NCBI GenBank assembly: GCA_002315945.1
Contig: DCIJ01000022.1
Coordinates: forward strand, 13,875 to 42,426
DNA length: 28,552 bases
Reading direction: 5' to 3'
From: Lachnospiraceae bacterium UBA1729
GTDB taxonomy: Bacteria; Bacillota; Clostridia; Lachnospirales; Lachnospiraceae
Shown in pieces: positions 1-8,225 of the stretch. Position 1 is the stretch's first letter; the number at the start of each line of letters is the position of its first letter. The notes beneath the pieces are model-generated. The model searched no databases. It was not told where the DNA came from and worked only from the letters and a program-made list of their open reading frames with translations. The translations under genes and the position numbers were made by a program.

Positions 1-1516
1 TGAACTGTGAAAGCTGTGATGAACCAAAGAACTCTTTTACAGCAGCCTGAACCGGCTTAATATTAATAAGCGCTCTGGGCTCAACCTTTTCACTATCATT
101 AGTTGTCATTCTCTCTCTTACAACTCTTTCAAGTCTTGAGAGACCAATTCTATACTGGTTCTGAAGGAGCTCACCAACCGCACGAATACGACGGTTTCCT
201 AAGTGGTCAATATCATCCTTCTTACCAACACCCCATTCAAGGTGCATATTGTAATTAATAGAAGCAAAAATATCTTCTTTAGTAATATGCTTAGGAATGA
301 GTTCAGTAATATTTCTTTCGATTGCTTCTGCAAGTTCTTCAGCATTCTCACCAAACTGCTCAATAAGTTCAGCCAGTACTGGATAGTATACAAGCTCTGT
401 AACGCCAAGCTCTTCAGGGTTGCAGTCAATATATTCGTTAATGTCTACCATGAGGTTTGAAAGAACCTTAACGTTTCTCTCCTCAGTCTGAACCATTACA
501 TAAGGAACTGCTGCATTCTGGATTGCATCAGCCAGCTCTTTTGTAACCTTGGTACCAGCTTCTGCAATTACTTCACCAGTTGATGTACTGATTACATCCT
601 CAGCAAGAATCTGACCTGAGATTCTATTTCTGAGCATGAGCTTCTTATTAAACTTATAACGTCCAACCTTAGCAAGGTCATATCTTCTTGCATCAAAGAA
701 CATCGCATTAATAAGACTCTCTGCGCTTTCTACGCTAAGAGGCTCACCAGGACGGATTTTTTTGTATAACTCTAAGAGGCCGCCTTCATAGCTGCCTTCA
801 GGATTTTTCTCAGTAATTGTGGGGTCCTTAGTAAAGGAAGCCTCAATCTTAGGCTCATCACCAAAAAGATCCCTGATTTCCTGATTTGTTCCCACACCAA
901 GAGCTCTGACAAGAACAGTAATAGGAACCTTACGTGTTCTGTCAACTCTTACATAGAAGATATCATTAGAGTCTGTTTCATACTCTAACCATGCACCTCT
1001 GTTAGGAATCACTGTACATGAATAGAGACGCTTACCGATTTTATCATGATCGATAGCGTAATATATACCAGGAGAACGAACTAACTGGCTAACGATAACT
1101 CTTTCAGCACCATTTACGATGAATGTACCTGTATCTGTCATGATAGGTAAATCACCCATAAAAATTTCATGGTCCTGAATGTCTTCAGTTTCTTTATTAT
1201 AGAGACGAACTCTAACCTTTAAGGGCGCTGCAAATGTCGCATCACGTTCCTTACACTTCTCGATAGTGTTCTTATTCTGCGGCATTTCCTCTTTGCATAG
1301 TCTGTAATCAACAAACTCCAAACTTAAATGTCCGCCGTAATCCTCGATGGGAGAGATATCGTTGAAGACCTCTCTAAGTCCCTTGTCAAGAAACCACTGA
1401 TATGAGTTCTTCTGAACCTCAATCAGGTTGGGCATCTCCAGGACTTCATTTTGTCTGGAATAACTCATGCGCGTGTTTTTAACGCCCGCAGTAGGTCGTA
1501 TTCTGTTCTTTTCCAT
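1..1516 (-). CDS. rpoB: RNA polymerase beta subunit, N-terminal 505 residues (runs off the left edge)
   Basis: Catalytic beta subunit of bacterial RNA polymerase. The reading frame is open from the ATG at 1516 to the window edge. Recognisable landmarks are the N-terminal start MEKNRIRPTAG, the protrusion/lobe region with RSPGIYY at about residue 150, and, at the last visible residues, FFGSSQLSQF. That last motif opens rifampicin-resistance cluster I, so the gene is cut at this point by the window and is not broken. A GGGGTGA ribosome binding site lies about 7 bases before the ATG. The gene follows rplL but has its own candidate promoter and a roughly 158-base leader containing a hairpin (described separately). 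Family identity is certain; the rest of the gene and rpoC are expected to the left. Confidence 0.98.
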   Translation of the reverse strand, partial: MEKNRIRPTAGVKNTRMSYSRQNEVLEMPNLIEVQKNSYQWFLDKGLREVFNDISPIEDYGGHLSLEFVDYRLCKEEMPQNKNTIEKCKERDATFAAPLKVRVRLYNKETEDIQDHEIFMGDLPIMTDTGTFIVNGAERVIVSQLVRSPGIYYAIDHDKIGKRLYSCTVIPNRGAWLEYETDSNDIFYVRVDRTRKVPITVLVRALGVGTNQEIRDLFGDEPKIEASFTKDPTITEKNPEGSYEGGLLELYKKIRPGEPLSVESAESLINAMFFDARRYDLAKVGRYKFNKKLMLRNRISGQILAEDVISTSTGEVIAEAGTKVTKELADAIQNAAVPYVMVQTEERNVKVLSNLMVDINEYIDCNPEELGVTELVYYPVLAELIEQFGENAEELAEAIERNITELIPKHITKEDIFASINYNMHLEWGVGKKDDIDHLGNRRIRAVGELLQNQYRIGLSRLERVVRERMTTNDSEKVEPRALINIKPVQAAVKEFFGSSQLSQF

Positions 1517-1593
1517 TAACAGTTCACCCCGTCCTTCCTGTAATTTATGTAAAAAATTATTTGTAACTACGCAACAAATAGTATGCAAACCCT

Positions 1594-1644
1594 AAAAATG
1601 CCCATAAACAACCACAAAATATGGTTTTTACCTATTTTGGGCAT
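1594..1644 (-). terminator. Hairpin with short U tract in the rpoB leader (possible attenuator)
   Basis: On the minus strand, ATGCCCA (from 1644) pairs with TGGGCAT (ending 1598). An inner AACCA/TGGTT stem lies in the loop, and five T follow directly. It lies downstream of the candidate rpoB promoter and 78 bases before the rpoB start, so every rpoB transcript would carry it. The stem is AT-rich apart from the three G:C pairs and the tail is short, so it may be a weak terminator, an attenuator or a processing site. Confidence 0.55.
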
Positions 1645-1680
1645 AAAAAAAGTATGGCACACCATAAAAGTGCACCATAC
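1645..1680 (-). terminator. Rho-independent terminator after rplL
   Basis: On the minus strand an 11-base stem (GTATGGTGCAC with GTGTGCCATAC, two G-U pairs, loop TTTTATG) spans 1680 to 1652 and is followed by seven T. This is a standard intrinsic terminator for transcripts arriving from rplJ-rplL. Its 5' arm begins exactly where the rpoB -10 box ends, so RNA started at the rpoB promoter would lack the first several stem bases and should escape it. Confidence 0.75.
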
Positions 1681-1710
1681 ATAATACTACAAATTCTTAA
1701 ATCAAGTCAA
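1674..1710 (-). promoter_or_regulatory. Candidate sigma-A promoter for rpoB
   Basis: On the minus strand TTGACT (1710-1705) and TATTAT (1686-1681) are separated by 18 bases, a near-consensus vegetative promoter. The predicted start is near 1674. It lies in the rplL-rpoB gap and would let rpoB(C) be made separately from the ribosomal proteins. Confidence 0.7.
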
Positions 1711-1734
1711 GAACTTTTTTAATGATTTTTTTAA

Positions 1735-2112
1735 TTACTTAAGAGTAACCTTAGCGCCTTCTGCCTCAAGCTTAGCCTTGATATCCTCAGCCTCTGCCTT
1801 AGAAGCAGCTTCCTTAAGAACCTTAGGAGCTCCATCAACAACGTCCTTAGCTTCCTTAAGTCCAAGACCAGTAGCCTCGCGAACAACTTTGATAACCTTA
1901 ACCTTGTTAGGACCAACTTCTGTAAGCTCTACGTCGAACTCTGTCTTCTCTTCTGCTGCTTCAGCTGCGCCAGCGCCTGCTGCTGCTACAACAACACCTG
2001 CTGCTGCAGATACACCAAACTCCTCTTCGCATGCCTTAACGAGATCATTTAACTCTAAAACGGTAAGCTCTTTGATTGCATCAATAAATTCCTGTGTTGA
2101 CAACTTTGCCAT
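1735..2112 (-). CDS. rplL: 50S ribosomal protein L7/L12
   Basis: Stalk protein of the large ribosomal subunit that recruits translation GTPases; 125 aa, the normal length. The N-terminal dimerisation helices (about residues 1-33), an Ala/Gly-rich hinge (about 36-55) and the C-terminal factor-binding domain (about 58-125, with VIKVVREATGLGLKEAK) are all present. TATAGGAGGATAAAATA before the ATG gives a strong ribosome binding site. It follows rplJ after 58 bases in the same transcript, which allows the several-fold excess of L12 over L10. A terminator follows it at 1645-1680. Confidence 0.98.
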   Translation of the reverse strand: MAKLSTQEFIDAIKELTVLELNDLVKACEEEFGVSAAAGVVVAAAGAGAAEAAEEKTEFDVELTEVGPNKVKVIKVVREATGLGLKEAKDVVDGAPKVLKEAASKAEAEDIKAKLEAEGAKVTLK

Positions 2113-2170
2113 TATTTTATCCTCCTATAAAATGTAAATTTCAAATTTGTGTATCGCCTATGCGATAATA

Positions 2171-2776
2171 TTATTCAGCTGCCGCTTCTGTTGCGGGAGC
2201 TTCTTCTGCAGGTGCCTCTTCTGCGGGAGCTGCTGCTTCTTCAGCAGGTGCTGCTTCCTCAGCAGGTGCTGCTTCCTCAGCTGGCGCTGCTTCTCCACCA
2301 TTCTCTGCGATCTGATTAAGGACGCGAGCAAGATTGGTGATAGGTGACTGGATGCTTCCAAGCAGTTTGGAGAGAAGTTCTTCTCTTGAAGGTACAGCTG
2401 CGATAGCCTGTACTCCAGCTGCATCATATGCAACTCCATCGATAACACCGCCCTTGATTTCCAGTTTGTTTGCTGTCTTAGCAAACTTTGCAAGTACTCT
2501 TGCAGGTGCTGTTGCATCTGTAGTAGAAACTGCCATTGCACTGGGTCCTTCAAGATAAGGAGTAAGTGCTTCAAAATCAGTTCCCTTGAATGCGAAGTTC
2601 ATCATTGTGTTCTTGTATACCTTATAGGTGATACCAGCTTCACGAAGCTGCTTACGAAGCTCTGTATCCTGAGCAACTGTAAGACCACGGTGATCAACAA
2701 GAACTACTGCCTGAGCATTCTCAATACTAGCAGAAATCTCTGCTACAACAGGCTGCTTAAGTTCAATCTTTGCCAT
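2171..2776 (-). CDS. rplJ: 50S ribosomal protein L10 with extended Ala/Glu/Pro tail
   Basis: Base of the ribosomal stalk; binds 23S rRNA and L12 dimers, and in many bacteria represses its own operon through the mRNA leader. The start is set at the ATG at 2776, preceded by AAAGGAGG; the frame is open upstream to 2893 but that part is leader sequence. The product is 201 aa against about 165-175 for most L10 proteins. Residues 1-160 are a normal L10, including the L12-binding C-terminal helix. Residues about 161-201 are repeats of AAPAEE and variants, encoded by an 18-base tandem repeat (separate entry). Confidence 0.97.
   Translation of the reverse strand: MAKIELKQPVVAEISASIENAQAVVLVDHRGLTVAQDTELRKQLREAGITYKVYKNTMMNFAFKGTDFEALTPYLEGPSAMAVSTTDATAPARVLAKFAKTANKLEIKGGVIDGVAYDAAGVQAIAAVPSREELLSKLLGSIQSPITNLARVLNQIAENGGEAAPAEEAAPAEEAAPAEEAAAPAEEAPAEEAPATEAAAE
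2232..2285. repeat. 18-base tandem repeat, three copies, inside rplJ
   Basis: Three consecutive near-identical 18-base units (2232-2249, 2250-2267, 2268-2285; plus-strand unit GCTGCTTCCTCAGCAGGT) followed by a partial unit. Each encodes the hexapeptide AAPAEE on the minus strand. Copies two and three differ only in their last few bases, which suggests recent slippage duplication in the L10 tail. Confidence 0.9.
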
Positions 2777-2849
2777 TTTTTTACCTCCTTTTTTATTTTG
2801 CCGATAATAGAGGTTTCTCAAGAAGAACACGTTCTTCTGTAAAGTATAG

Positions 2850-2879
2850 AAAAACCCCCTTGCCGCATGACAAGAGGGT
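2850..2879 (-). terminator. Attenuator terminator in the rplJ leader
   Basis: On the minus strand ACCCTCTTG (2879-2871) pairs with CAAGGGGGT (2862-2854) around an 8-base loop, followed by a run of T to 2850. It lies between the L10-binding leader and the rplJ start, the position of the regulatory terminator in Gram-positive L10 leaders. Confidence 0.8.
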
Positions 2880-2900
2880 GAAAATTCATACAAATGAAAA

Positions 2901-2962
2901 CTCTTCCTCGGTAGGCGCTCAATGCTTACACCCTTTCGGATACCTACTGTCTTCGGCAGTTT
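2901..2962 (-). promoter_or_regulatory. L10 leader (binding site for L10-L12 complex)
   Basis: The minus-strand RNA contains CTGCCGAAGACAGTAGGT, then TCCGAAAGGG, then GCCTACCGAGGAAGAG. AGTAGG pairs with CCTAC to close the structure. These are the hallmark elements of the ribosomal protein L10 leader family (Rfam L10_leader, recalled and not searched). The RNA starts near 2973 from the promoter at 2980-3008. Excess L10-L12 binding here would favour the terminator at 2850-2879 and shut off rplJ-rplL. Confidence 0.88.
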
Positions 2963-2972
2963 TATTTAAAAC

Positions 2973-3008
2973 CTGTGAGAATATAACATGATTATTCATA
3001 TTCGTCAA
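2973..3008 (-). promoter_or_regulatory. Sigma-A promoter of rplJ-rplL
   Basis: On the minus strand TTGACG (3008-3003), a 17-base spacer and TATATT (2985-2980). The predicted start near 2973 is just upstream of the L10 leader. Between it and the pncB stop codon there are only about 33 bases, with no obvious terminator for pncB. Confidence 0.8.
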
Positions 3009-3041
3009 TAGTTTTATTTTATTTTTCAGTGAAATCTATCA

Positions 3042-4505
3042 TTATTGATACTTTCTTCCGCCCATTTCTTCCAGAAGCCTTATCTTCATATCATACAGGG
3101 GCTTTGAAAGATCCACGTGTACCTTGTGGGGATTTACAAGACGTCTTGTCTCATCCCAGAGAGTATCCAGCTCTTCGAAGCAGTGTTCACGGATTTCCAT
3201 TGTCTTAGGGGATTCATATACACACGTTCCATCTATAAATATAGGAACCAGAATCTCCTTAAGGATATATGATCCCCCTTCAAGTCTTTCCTTTTTCCAA
3301 GGTTCATAAGGATCAAACAACAGGAGTGAATCCTTTTCATCATATTTTTCGCCCACCAGACAGATTAAGTCAGCCTTAATCTTACCAGTTTCCTTATCAT
3401 ATACACGAAGAATCGTTTTATTACCAGGATTGGTGATTTTCTCACTGTTCTCGGAAAGTTTTATCTTTGGTTCGAACTCCCCTTCATCATTCTTAATGGC
3501 AGCCAGCTTATATACTCCGCCGAAGGATGGGCAGTCTTTACTGGTAATCAGATGAGTTCCTACACCCCATGAAGTAATCTTTGCTCCCTGAGTCTTTAAG
3601 CTGTCAATCAGCTGCTCATCCAAATCATTAGAAGCAGAAATTATAGCATCTGTAAATCCGGCTTCATCCAACATTTTTCTTGCTTTTTTTGAAAGATATG
3701 CCAGATCTCCGGAATCAAGCCTGATTCCATATCCCTTCATCTCCAGGCCAGCTTCCTTCATTTCCTTAAATACCTTTATTGCATTTGGAATTCCGGATTT
3801 CAATGTATCATAAGTATCAACCAGCAGAATACATGCATTAGGGTACATATCAGCATAGGTTTTGAATGCTGTATATTCATCTGGAAAACTCATTATCCAG
3901 CTGTGGGCATGGGTTCCTTTCACAGGTACATCAAACAGCTGACCTGTCAGAACATTACTTGTTCCTACGCATCCGCCAATTACTGCAGCCCTTGCTCCAT
4001 ATATACTTGCATCAGGACCCTGGGCACGTCTGGCGCCAAACTCCATGATTCCGTCCCCCTTGGCAGCGTATACAACTCTTGACGCTTTGGTTGCTATCAG
4101 TGACTGATGATTTACAATATTCAGTATTGCTGTTTCAATAAGCTGTGCCTCCATTATTGGTGCCACAACCTTTACTACAGGCTCTCTGGGAAACATTACT
4201 GTTCCTTCAGGAATTGCATATATGCTTCCTGAAAAATGAAAAGATGCTAAATAGTCCAGAAAATCCTTATCAAAAATTCCCAGACTTGATAAGTACTCAA
4301 TATCCTCGTAAGAAAAATGCAGCTTTTTTACATAGGATATTATCTGCTCGAGACCACAGGATATGGAATAGCCCGAGTCCATAGGATTCTTTCTAAAGAA
4401 CATATCAAAAATCACAGTTTCATTTCTGTCCTTATGTTTGAAATATCCCTGCATCATTGTAAGTTCATACAAGTCTGTAAGTAGTGTAAGGTTCTGTCTG
4501 TCCAT
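3042..4505 (-). CDS. pncB: Nicotinate phosphoribosyltransferase
   Basis: Converts nicotinate and PRPP to nicotinate mononucleotide in the NAD salvage (Preiss-Handler) pathway; cytoplasmic. 487 aa, the normal length of the Gram-positive form. The N-terminal NLTLLTDLYELTMMQGYF, the FGARRAQGPDAS block (about 156-167) and the GTHAHSW segment (about 197-203), which carries the histidine phosphorylated in this family, are intact. The start ATG lies 2 bases after the ftsH stop, with GGAGG inside the end of ftsH, so the two are probably cotranscribed. It is the last gene of the long minus-strand string before the rplJ promoter. Confidence 0.95.
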   Translation of the reverse strand: MDRQNLTLLTDLYELTMMQGYFKHKDRNETVIFDMFFRKNPMDSGYSISCGLEQIISYVKKLHFSYEDIEYLSSLGIFDKDFLDYLASFHFSGSIYAIPEGTVMFPREPVVKVVAPIMEAQLIETAILNIVNHQSLIATKASRVVYAAKGDGIMEFGARRAQGPDASIYGARAAVIGGCVGTSNVLTGQLFDVPVKGTHAHSWIMSFPDEYTAFKTYADMYPNACILLVDTYDTLKSGIPNAIKVFKEMKEAGLEMKGYGIRLDSGDLAYLSKKARKMLDEAGFTDAIISASNDLDEQLIDSLKTQGAKITSWGVGTHLITSKDCPSFGGVYKLAAIKNDEGEFEPKIKLSENSEKITNPGNKTILRVYDKETGKIKADLICLVGEKYDEKDSLLLFDPYEPWKKERLEGGSYILKEILVPIFIDGTCVYESPKTMEIREHCFEELDTLWDETRRLVNPHKVHVDLSKPLYDMKIRLLEEMGGRKYQ

Positions 4506-4507
4506 GA

Positions 4508-6325
4508 TTAGGCCTCCTGAAATAAACCTTCAAATTCTTCTCTTGTGATCTTCTCCTTTTCAAGCAGAAGATTTGCACAGGAATGAAGTACATCAATATG
4601 CTCATTAATGATATTTAATGCTTTGCCATAACACTCATCTACAATAGACTTCACTTCTCTGTCAATCTCGCCAGAGACAATTTCGCTATGACCTTTTGCA
4701 TGAGCCAAATCTCTTCCGATGAATACTTCATCATCATCGTCGTCATAATTTATTACACCAACATTTTTGCTGAATCCATATCTGGTTACCATTCTTCTGG
4801 CAACCTTGGTAGCTTTCTTGATATCACTGGAAGCACCAGTTGTAATATCATCCTCGCCAAAGATAATCTGTTCAGCAATTCTTCCTCCCAGAGACACACA
4901 GATATCCTGAAGCATCTTTGACTTTGTTAAGAACATGTCATCTCTTTCAGGAAGTGGCATTGTATATCCTGCAGCACCCAGACCAGTTGGAATTATTGAT
5001 ACAGTATATACAGGGCCTACATCAGGAAGTACATGGAACAGTATTGCATGTCCAGCTTCATGATAGGCAGTAATTTTCTTTTCTTTATCAGAAATAATAC
5101 GGCTCTTCTTTTCCGATCCAATGCCCACTTTGATGAAGCTTTTTCTGATATCTTCCTGCTTTACAAAGCTTCTATTATCTCTTGCTGCCACTATAGCAGC
5201 TTCATTCAGAAGATTCTCCAGATCAGCACCGGTAAAACCAGCTGTTGTCTGAGCAATCTGCTTGAGATCCACATCATCACCCAGGGGCTTATTCTTAGCA
5301 TGAAGATTAAGAATATCCTCTCTTCCGCCCACATCCGGAGAACCTACACTGATTTTTCTGTCAAATCGGCCTGGTCTCATAATAGCAGGGTCCAGAATAT
5401 CAACTCGGTTAGTTGCAGCCATCACGATGATTCCTTCATTAATACCAAAACCATCCATCTCAACCAACAGCTGATTAAGTGTCTGTTCTCTTTCGTCATG
5501 GCCACCGCCCATTCCTGTTCCACGGCGCCTAGCAACAGCATCTATCTCATCTATAAAAATAATACAGGGCGCATTCTTTTTTCCATCCGCGAACAAATCT
5601 CTTACTCTTGATGCACCCACACCAACAAACATCTCTACAAAATCAGATCCAGAGATTGAGAAGAAGGGAACCCCCGCCTCTCCTGCTATTGCTTTTGCCA
5701 GGAGAGTTTTACCAGTTCCTGGCTGTCCTTCCAGTAGAACGCCCTTGGGAATTCTGGCTCCAACCTTGGTATATTTAGCAGGATCCTTAAGGAAATCAAC
5801 AATCTCTTCCAGTTCTTCCTTTTCTTCTTTCAATCCGGCTACATCCTTAAGAGTTATTTTCACATTAGGATCAGCAAGTCTGGCACGGCTTTTTCCAAAA
5901 TTCATCATTTTGTTGTTGGCACCACCACCTGCAGCTCCATTCATCATTGTAAAGAAGAAAACTCCAATGATAAGAACCACCAGCATTGGAAGCATATGAG
6001 CCATAAACCAGCTCTGCTTGGGAACATCCTCAACTATGTATTCTATTCCGGCCTGTTCCAACATTTCCTGGGCTTCAGCCAGATCTGTAAAGTACACCTT
6101 GACCACGTTTTTGTCAGTTAATGTAAGCTGCACATTACCTGTTGGTGCCTGTTCATTCTGATTAATCTGTGCTAACGAAACCCTTCCGTCCTCAAGTGCC
6201 TTTTCCATCTGCACCTTGGTATATGTGGGTTCCTGTGGCTTAATGGTACTTACATACCAGGTAAGTGCCAGAAGAATCAGTACCACAATAAATATAGGCG
6301 AAAAGCCTTTATTCTGCTTTTCCAA
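4508..6325 (-). CDS. ftsH: ATP-dependent zinc metalloprotease FtsH (copy in the tilS-hpt operon)
   Basis: Membrane-anchored AAA+ protease that degrades misfolded membrane and regulatory proteins. 605 aa: TM1 about 9-27, extracytoplasmic region to about 105, TM2 about 108-127, AAA+ domain with Walker A GQPGTGKT (200-207) and Walker B IIFIDE (255-260), peptidase zinc motif HEAGH (422-426) and TTGASSDI supplying the third ligand near 501. Translation begins at a TTG (6325), chosen because GGAGG precedes it by about 9 bases and the only nearby ATG runs straight into a stop. Gln replaces the usual Pro at Walker A position 2, and there is a DDDDDD run at about 528-532. The order tilS-hpt-ftsH is the classical Firmicutes arrangement. 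A second, longer ftsH lies at 23416-25620. Confidence 0.96.
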   Translation of the reverse strand: MEKQNKGFSPIFIVVLILLALTWYVSTIKPQEPTYTKVQMEKALEDGRVSLAQINQNEQAPTGNVQLTLTDKNVVKVYFTDLAEAQEMLEQAGIEYIVEDVPKQSWFMAHMLPMLVVLIIGVFFFTMMNGAAGGGANNKMMNFGKSRARLADPNVKITLKDVAGLKEEKEELEEIVDFLKDPAKYTKVGARIPKGVLLEGQPGTGKTLLAKAIAGEAGVPFFSISGSDFVEMFVGVGASRVRDLFADGKKNAPCIIFIDEIDAVARRRGTGMGGGHDEREQTLNQLLVEMDGFGINEGIIVMAATNRVDILDPAIMRPGRFDRKISVGSPDVGGREDILNLHAKNKPLGDDVDLKQIAQTTAGFTGADLENLLNEAAIVAARDNRSFVKQEDIRKSFIKVGIGSEKKSRIISDKEKKITAYHEAGHAILFHVLPDVGPVYTVSIIPTGLGAAGYTMPLPERDDMFLTKSKMLQDICVSLGGRIAEQIIFGEDDITTGASSDIKKATKVARRMVTRYGFSKNVGVINYDDDDDEVFIGRDLAHAKGHSEIVSGEIDREVKSIVDECYGKALNIINEHIDVLHSCANLLLEKEKITREEFEGLFQEA

Positions 6326-6341
6326 ATGTCACATCCTCCAA

Positions 6342-6866
6342 TTAGTCAAATTTTACAACACCTACAAATGGCAGGTTTCTGTATTTCTGGTCATAATCCA
6401 GACCATATCCAACAACAAATTCATCAGGTACTTCAAAGCCTGTATAATCCACATCTACTGGAATTACTCTTCTTTCAGGCTTGTCCAGAAGGGTACACAG
6501 CTTCAGAGATGCAGGACCTCTGCTGTTAAGCATCTCAAGTAGGTAGCTAAGAGTTCTTCCAGAATCCACAATATCCTCAACTACCAGTACATGCTTATCT
6601 CTTAAAGGCTCATCCAAATCCTTCACAATCTTAATTACACCACTTGACTTGGTCTCGCTTCCATAGCTGGACACAGACATGAAATCCATTGAGACATCTG
6701 TTGTAATTCTCTTTGCCAGTTCAACCATGAAAAATACGCCGCCCTTAAGAACGCATACCAGATGCACCTGTTTACCAGCATAATCCTTGCTTATCTGCTC
6801 GCCGATTTCCTTGATTCTCTTATCTATTTCTTCCTCAGATATCATTACCTCAACATGTTGTGCCAT
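6342..6866 (-). CDS. hpt: Hypoxanthine phosphoribosyltransferase
   Basis: Purine salvage enzyme joining hypoxanthine or guanine to PRPP. 174 aa, full length. The PRPP-binding motif VLVVEDIVDSGRTL (93-106), the N-terminal VCVLKGG (about 37-43) and the flexible-loop SYGSETKSSG (67-76) are present. The GGAGGG ribosome binding site is well spaced before the ATG at 6866. It lies 15 bases after tilS and 16 bases before the ftsH TTG start, so it is the middle gene of a conserved tilS-hpt-ftsH unit. Confidence 0.96.
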   Translation of the reverse strand: MAQHVEVMISEEEIDKRIKEIGEQISKDYAGKQVHLVCVLKGGVFFMVELAKRITTDVSMDFMSVSSYGSETKSSGVIKIVKDLDEPLRDKHVLVVEDIVDSGRTLSYLLEMLNSRGPASLKLCTLLDKPERRVIPVDVDYTGFEVPDEFVVGYGLDYDQKYRNLPFVGVVKFD

Positions 6867-6881
6867 AATAGTGTCCCTCCG

Positions 6882-8225
6882 CTATTCTTTCTTTGTTGCT
6901 GTGATCTTTAATACTCGTTTTGTATTCTTTGTAATTTTTACCTTCGCACTTATTCTATAGCCTACAATCCATAGGATACTGCTGCCATCTGCAACCAGCA
7001 TGATTTCATCTCTTTTAGATGGCGGAATCTTTTCATTAATGAAATATTTCTTTAGGCTTGTTCTTTGATCCTTGTCATTAATGTAGATATAGTCACCTGT
7101 CTGTCTTGTCCTGATTTCAGGCTGATTTATAATTTTATCATAATCTATTAATTTAGTATACTTATCACTTGGAATTTCATTATCCCCAGTCCACTCTGCT
7201 ATAGAAAAACTAATATCGTAGGACTCAGATTTTTTATCTTCATTCTCTTCTTTCAGATAAAACTCATCGTATTCCTTTATGGCTACTATTCCATAGGGAA
7301 GATTTAAGCTTAAATTCCCCTCTGTCTCTATCATCCCGATAATACTTTCAACATGCTTCCTGGTCACATCTTTTCTGTGGGAGGTTATCTGCTCCAGCAT
7401 GTATAGTATAATATGTCTCTGAATATATCTGTCTTCCTTTAAAAAGCTGCGGGTACTTATTTTTCCTGTTTCTTTCTCGCATCTTTTGTAGGCCAGTCTC
7501 ACATTTCTCTGAATATATTCGTAGGTTTCATCCGCATCCTTTGACAGCATTGATATATTCTCAACAGCTTTTGCATTAATACTATCTCTTGCATACGAAA
7601 TGATATGGTGCCTGATTCTATTCCTTGCATAGTCATCTTCCTGATTAGTAGCATCTTCCACCCATGGGCATTCCATGTTTGTAAGATAGCCCTCTATCTC
7701 AGTCCTGTCGATTTCTAACAGAGGTCTGATTATTGTATGACCCTTCCTGACAGTTACGGGCTTTATTCCTCTAAGCCCCTTTATGCCTGTACCCCTGAAG
7801 AGTCGAAACAGAACTGTTTCAGCTCTGTCACTTAGATTATGTGCAAACGCCAGCTTTACATTGCTTCCCATACTGTCTGCCACTTCATACATGGCTTCAT
7901 ATCTCATATTTCTGGCCGCTTCCTCTGTAGAGATTCCCGCTTTTTTTGCTTTTGACAGTACATCTCCGCTTCTAACATGACATTCTATACCATACTGACT
8001 GCACTTTTCTTTCACAAAATCTGCATCCTTTGAGGACTCTTTACGAATATTATGGTCATAATGAAATACCTGTAAATCAAATTGCAGTTCACTGGAAAGC
8101 TCTATCAAACACAAAAGCAGACATATTGAGTCTGCTCCGCCTGAAACCGCAGCCAGTACCAAATCCCCTGGCTGCAGCATACTATTAATTTTTATATAGT
8201 CTTTTACTTTATTTAATAAGGTCAT
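6882..8225 (-). CDS. tilS: tRNA(Ile)-lysidine synthase
   Basis: Adds lysine to C34 of the CAU-anticodon isoleucine tRNA so that it reads AUA; essential in most bacteria. 447 aa. The N-type PP-loop signature SGGADS (28-33) is followed by FHYDHNIRKES (about 54-64) and a C-terminal TilS domain with RTRQTGDYI (about 370-378). The start ATG (8225) overlaps the end of the YdjC-like gene by 17 bases, so this essential gene is probably translationally coupled to the last gene of the glycan block. No separate promoter was seen just upstream. Confidence 0.95.
   Translation of the reverse strand: MTLLNKVKDYIKINSMLQPGDLVLAAVSGGADSICLLLCLIELSSELQFDLQVFHYDHNIRKESSKDADFVKEKCSQYGIECHVRSGDVLSKAKKAGISTEEAARNMRYEAMYEVADSMGSNVKLAFAHNLSDRAETVLFRLFRGTGIKGLRGIKPVTVRKGHTIIRPLLEIDRTEIEGYLTNMECPWVEDATNQEDDYARNRIRHHIISYARDSINAKAVENISMLSKDADETYEYIQRNVRLAYKRCEKETGKISTRSFLKEDRYIQRHIILYMLEQITSHRKDVTRKHVESIIGMIETEGNLSLNLPYGIVAIKEYDEFYLKEENEDKKSESYDISFSIAEWTGDNEIPSDKYTKLIDYDKIINQPEIRTRQTGDYIYINDKDQRTSLKKYFINEKIPPSKRDEIMLVADGSSILWIVGYRISAKVKITKNTKRVLKITATKKE

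Noticed and set aside
2147..2347. Plus-strand Cys-rich open frame of 66 codons
   Set aside because: It is the antisense of the 18-base repeats in the rplJ tail; the Cys-rich pattern comes from the repeat, and there is no ribosome binding site.
2158..2574. Minus-strand 138-codon frame overlapping rplJ
   Set aside because: Out-of-frame reading of the rplJ repeat region; Gln/Leu-rich low complexity, no family match.
2777..2893. N-terminal extension of rplJ
   Set aside because: The frame is open through the leader terminator by chance; the AAAGGAGG site and family start place the ATG at 2776.
5033..5611. Plus-strand 192-codon open frame
   Set aside because: Lies entirely antisense to the conserved ATPase and protease region of ftsH; no recognisable protein and no start signals.
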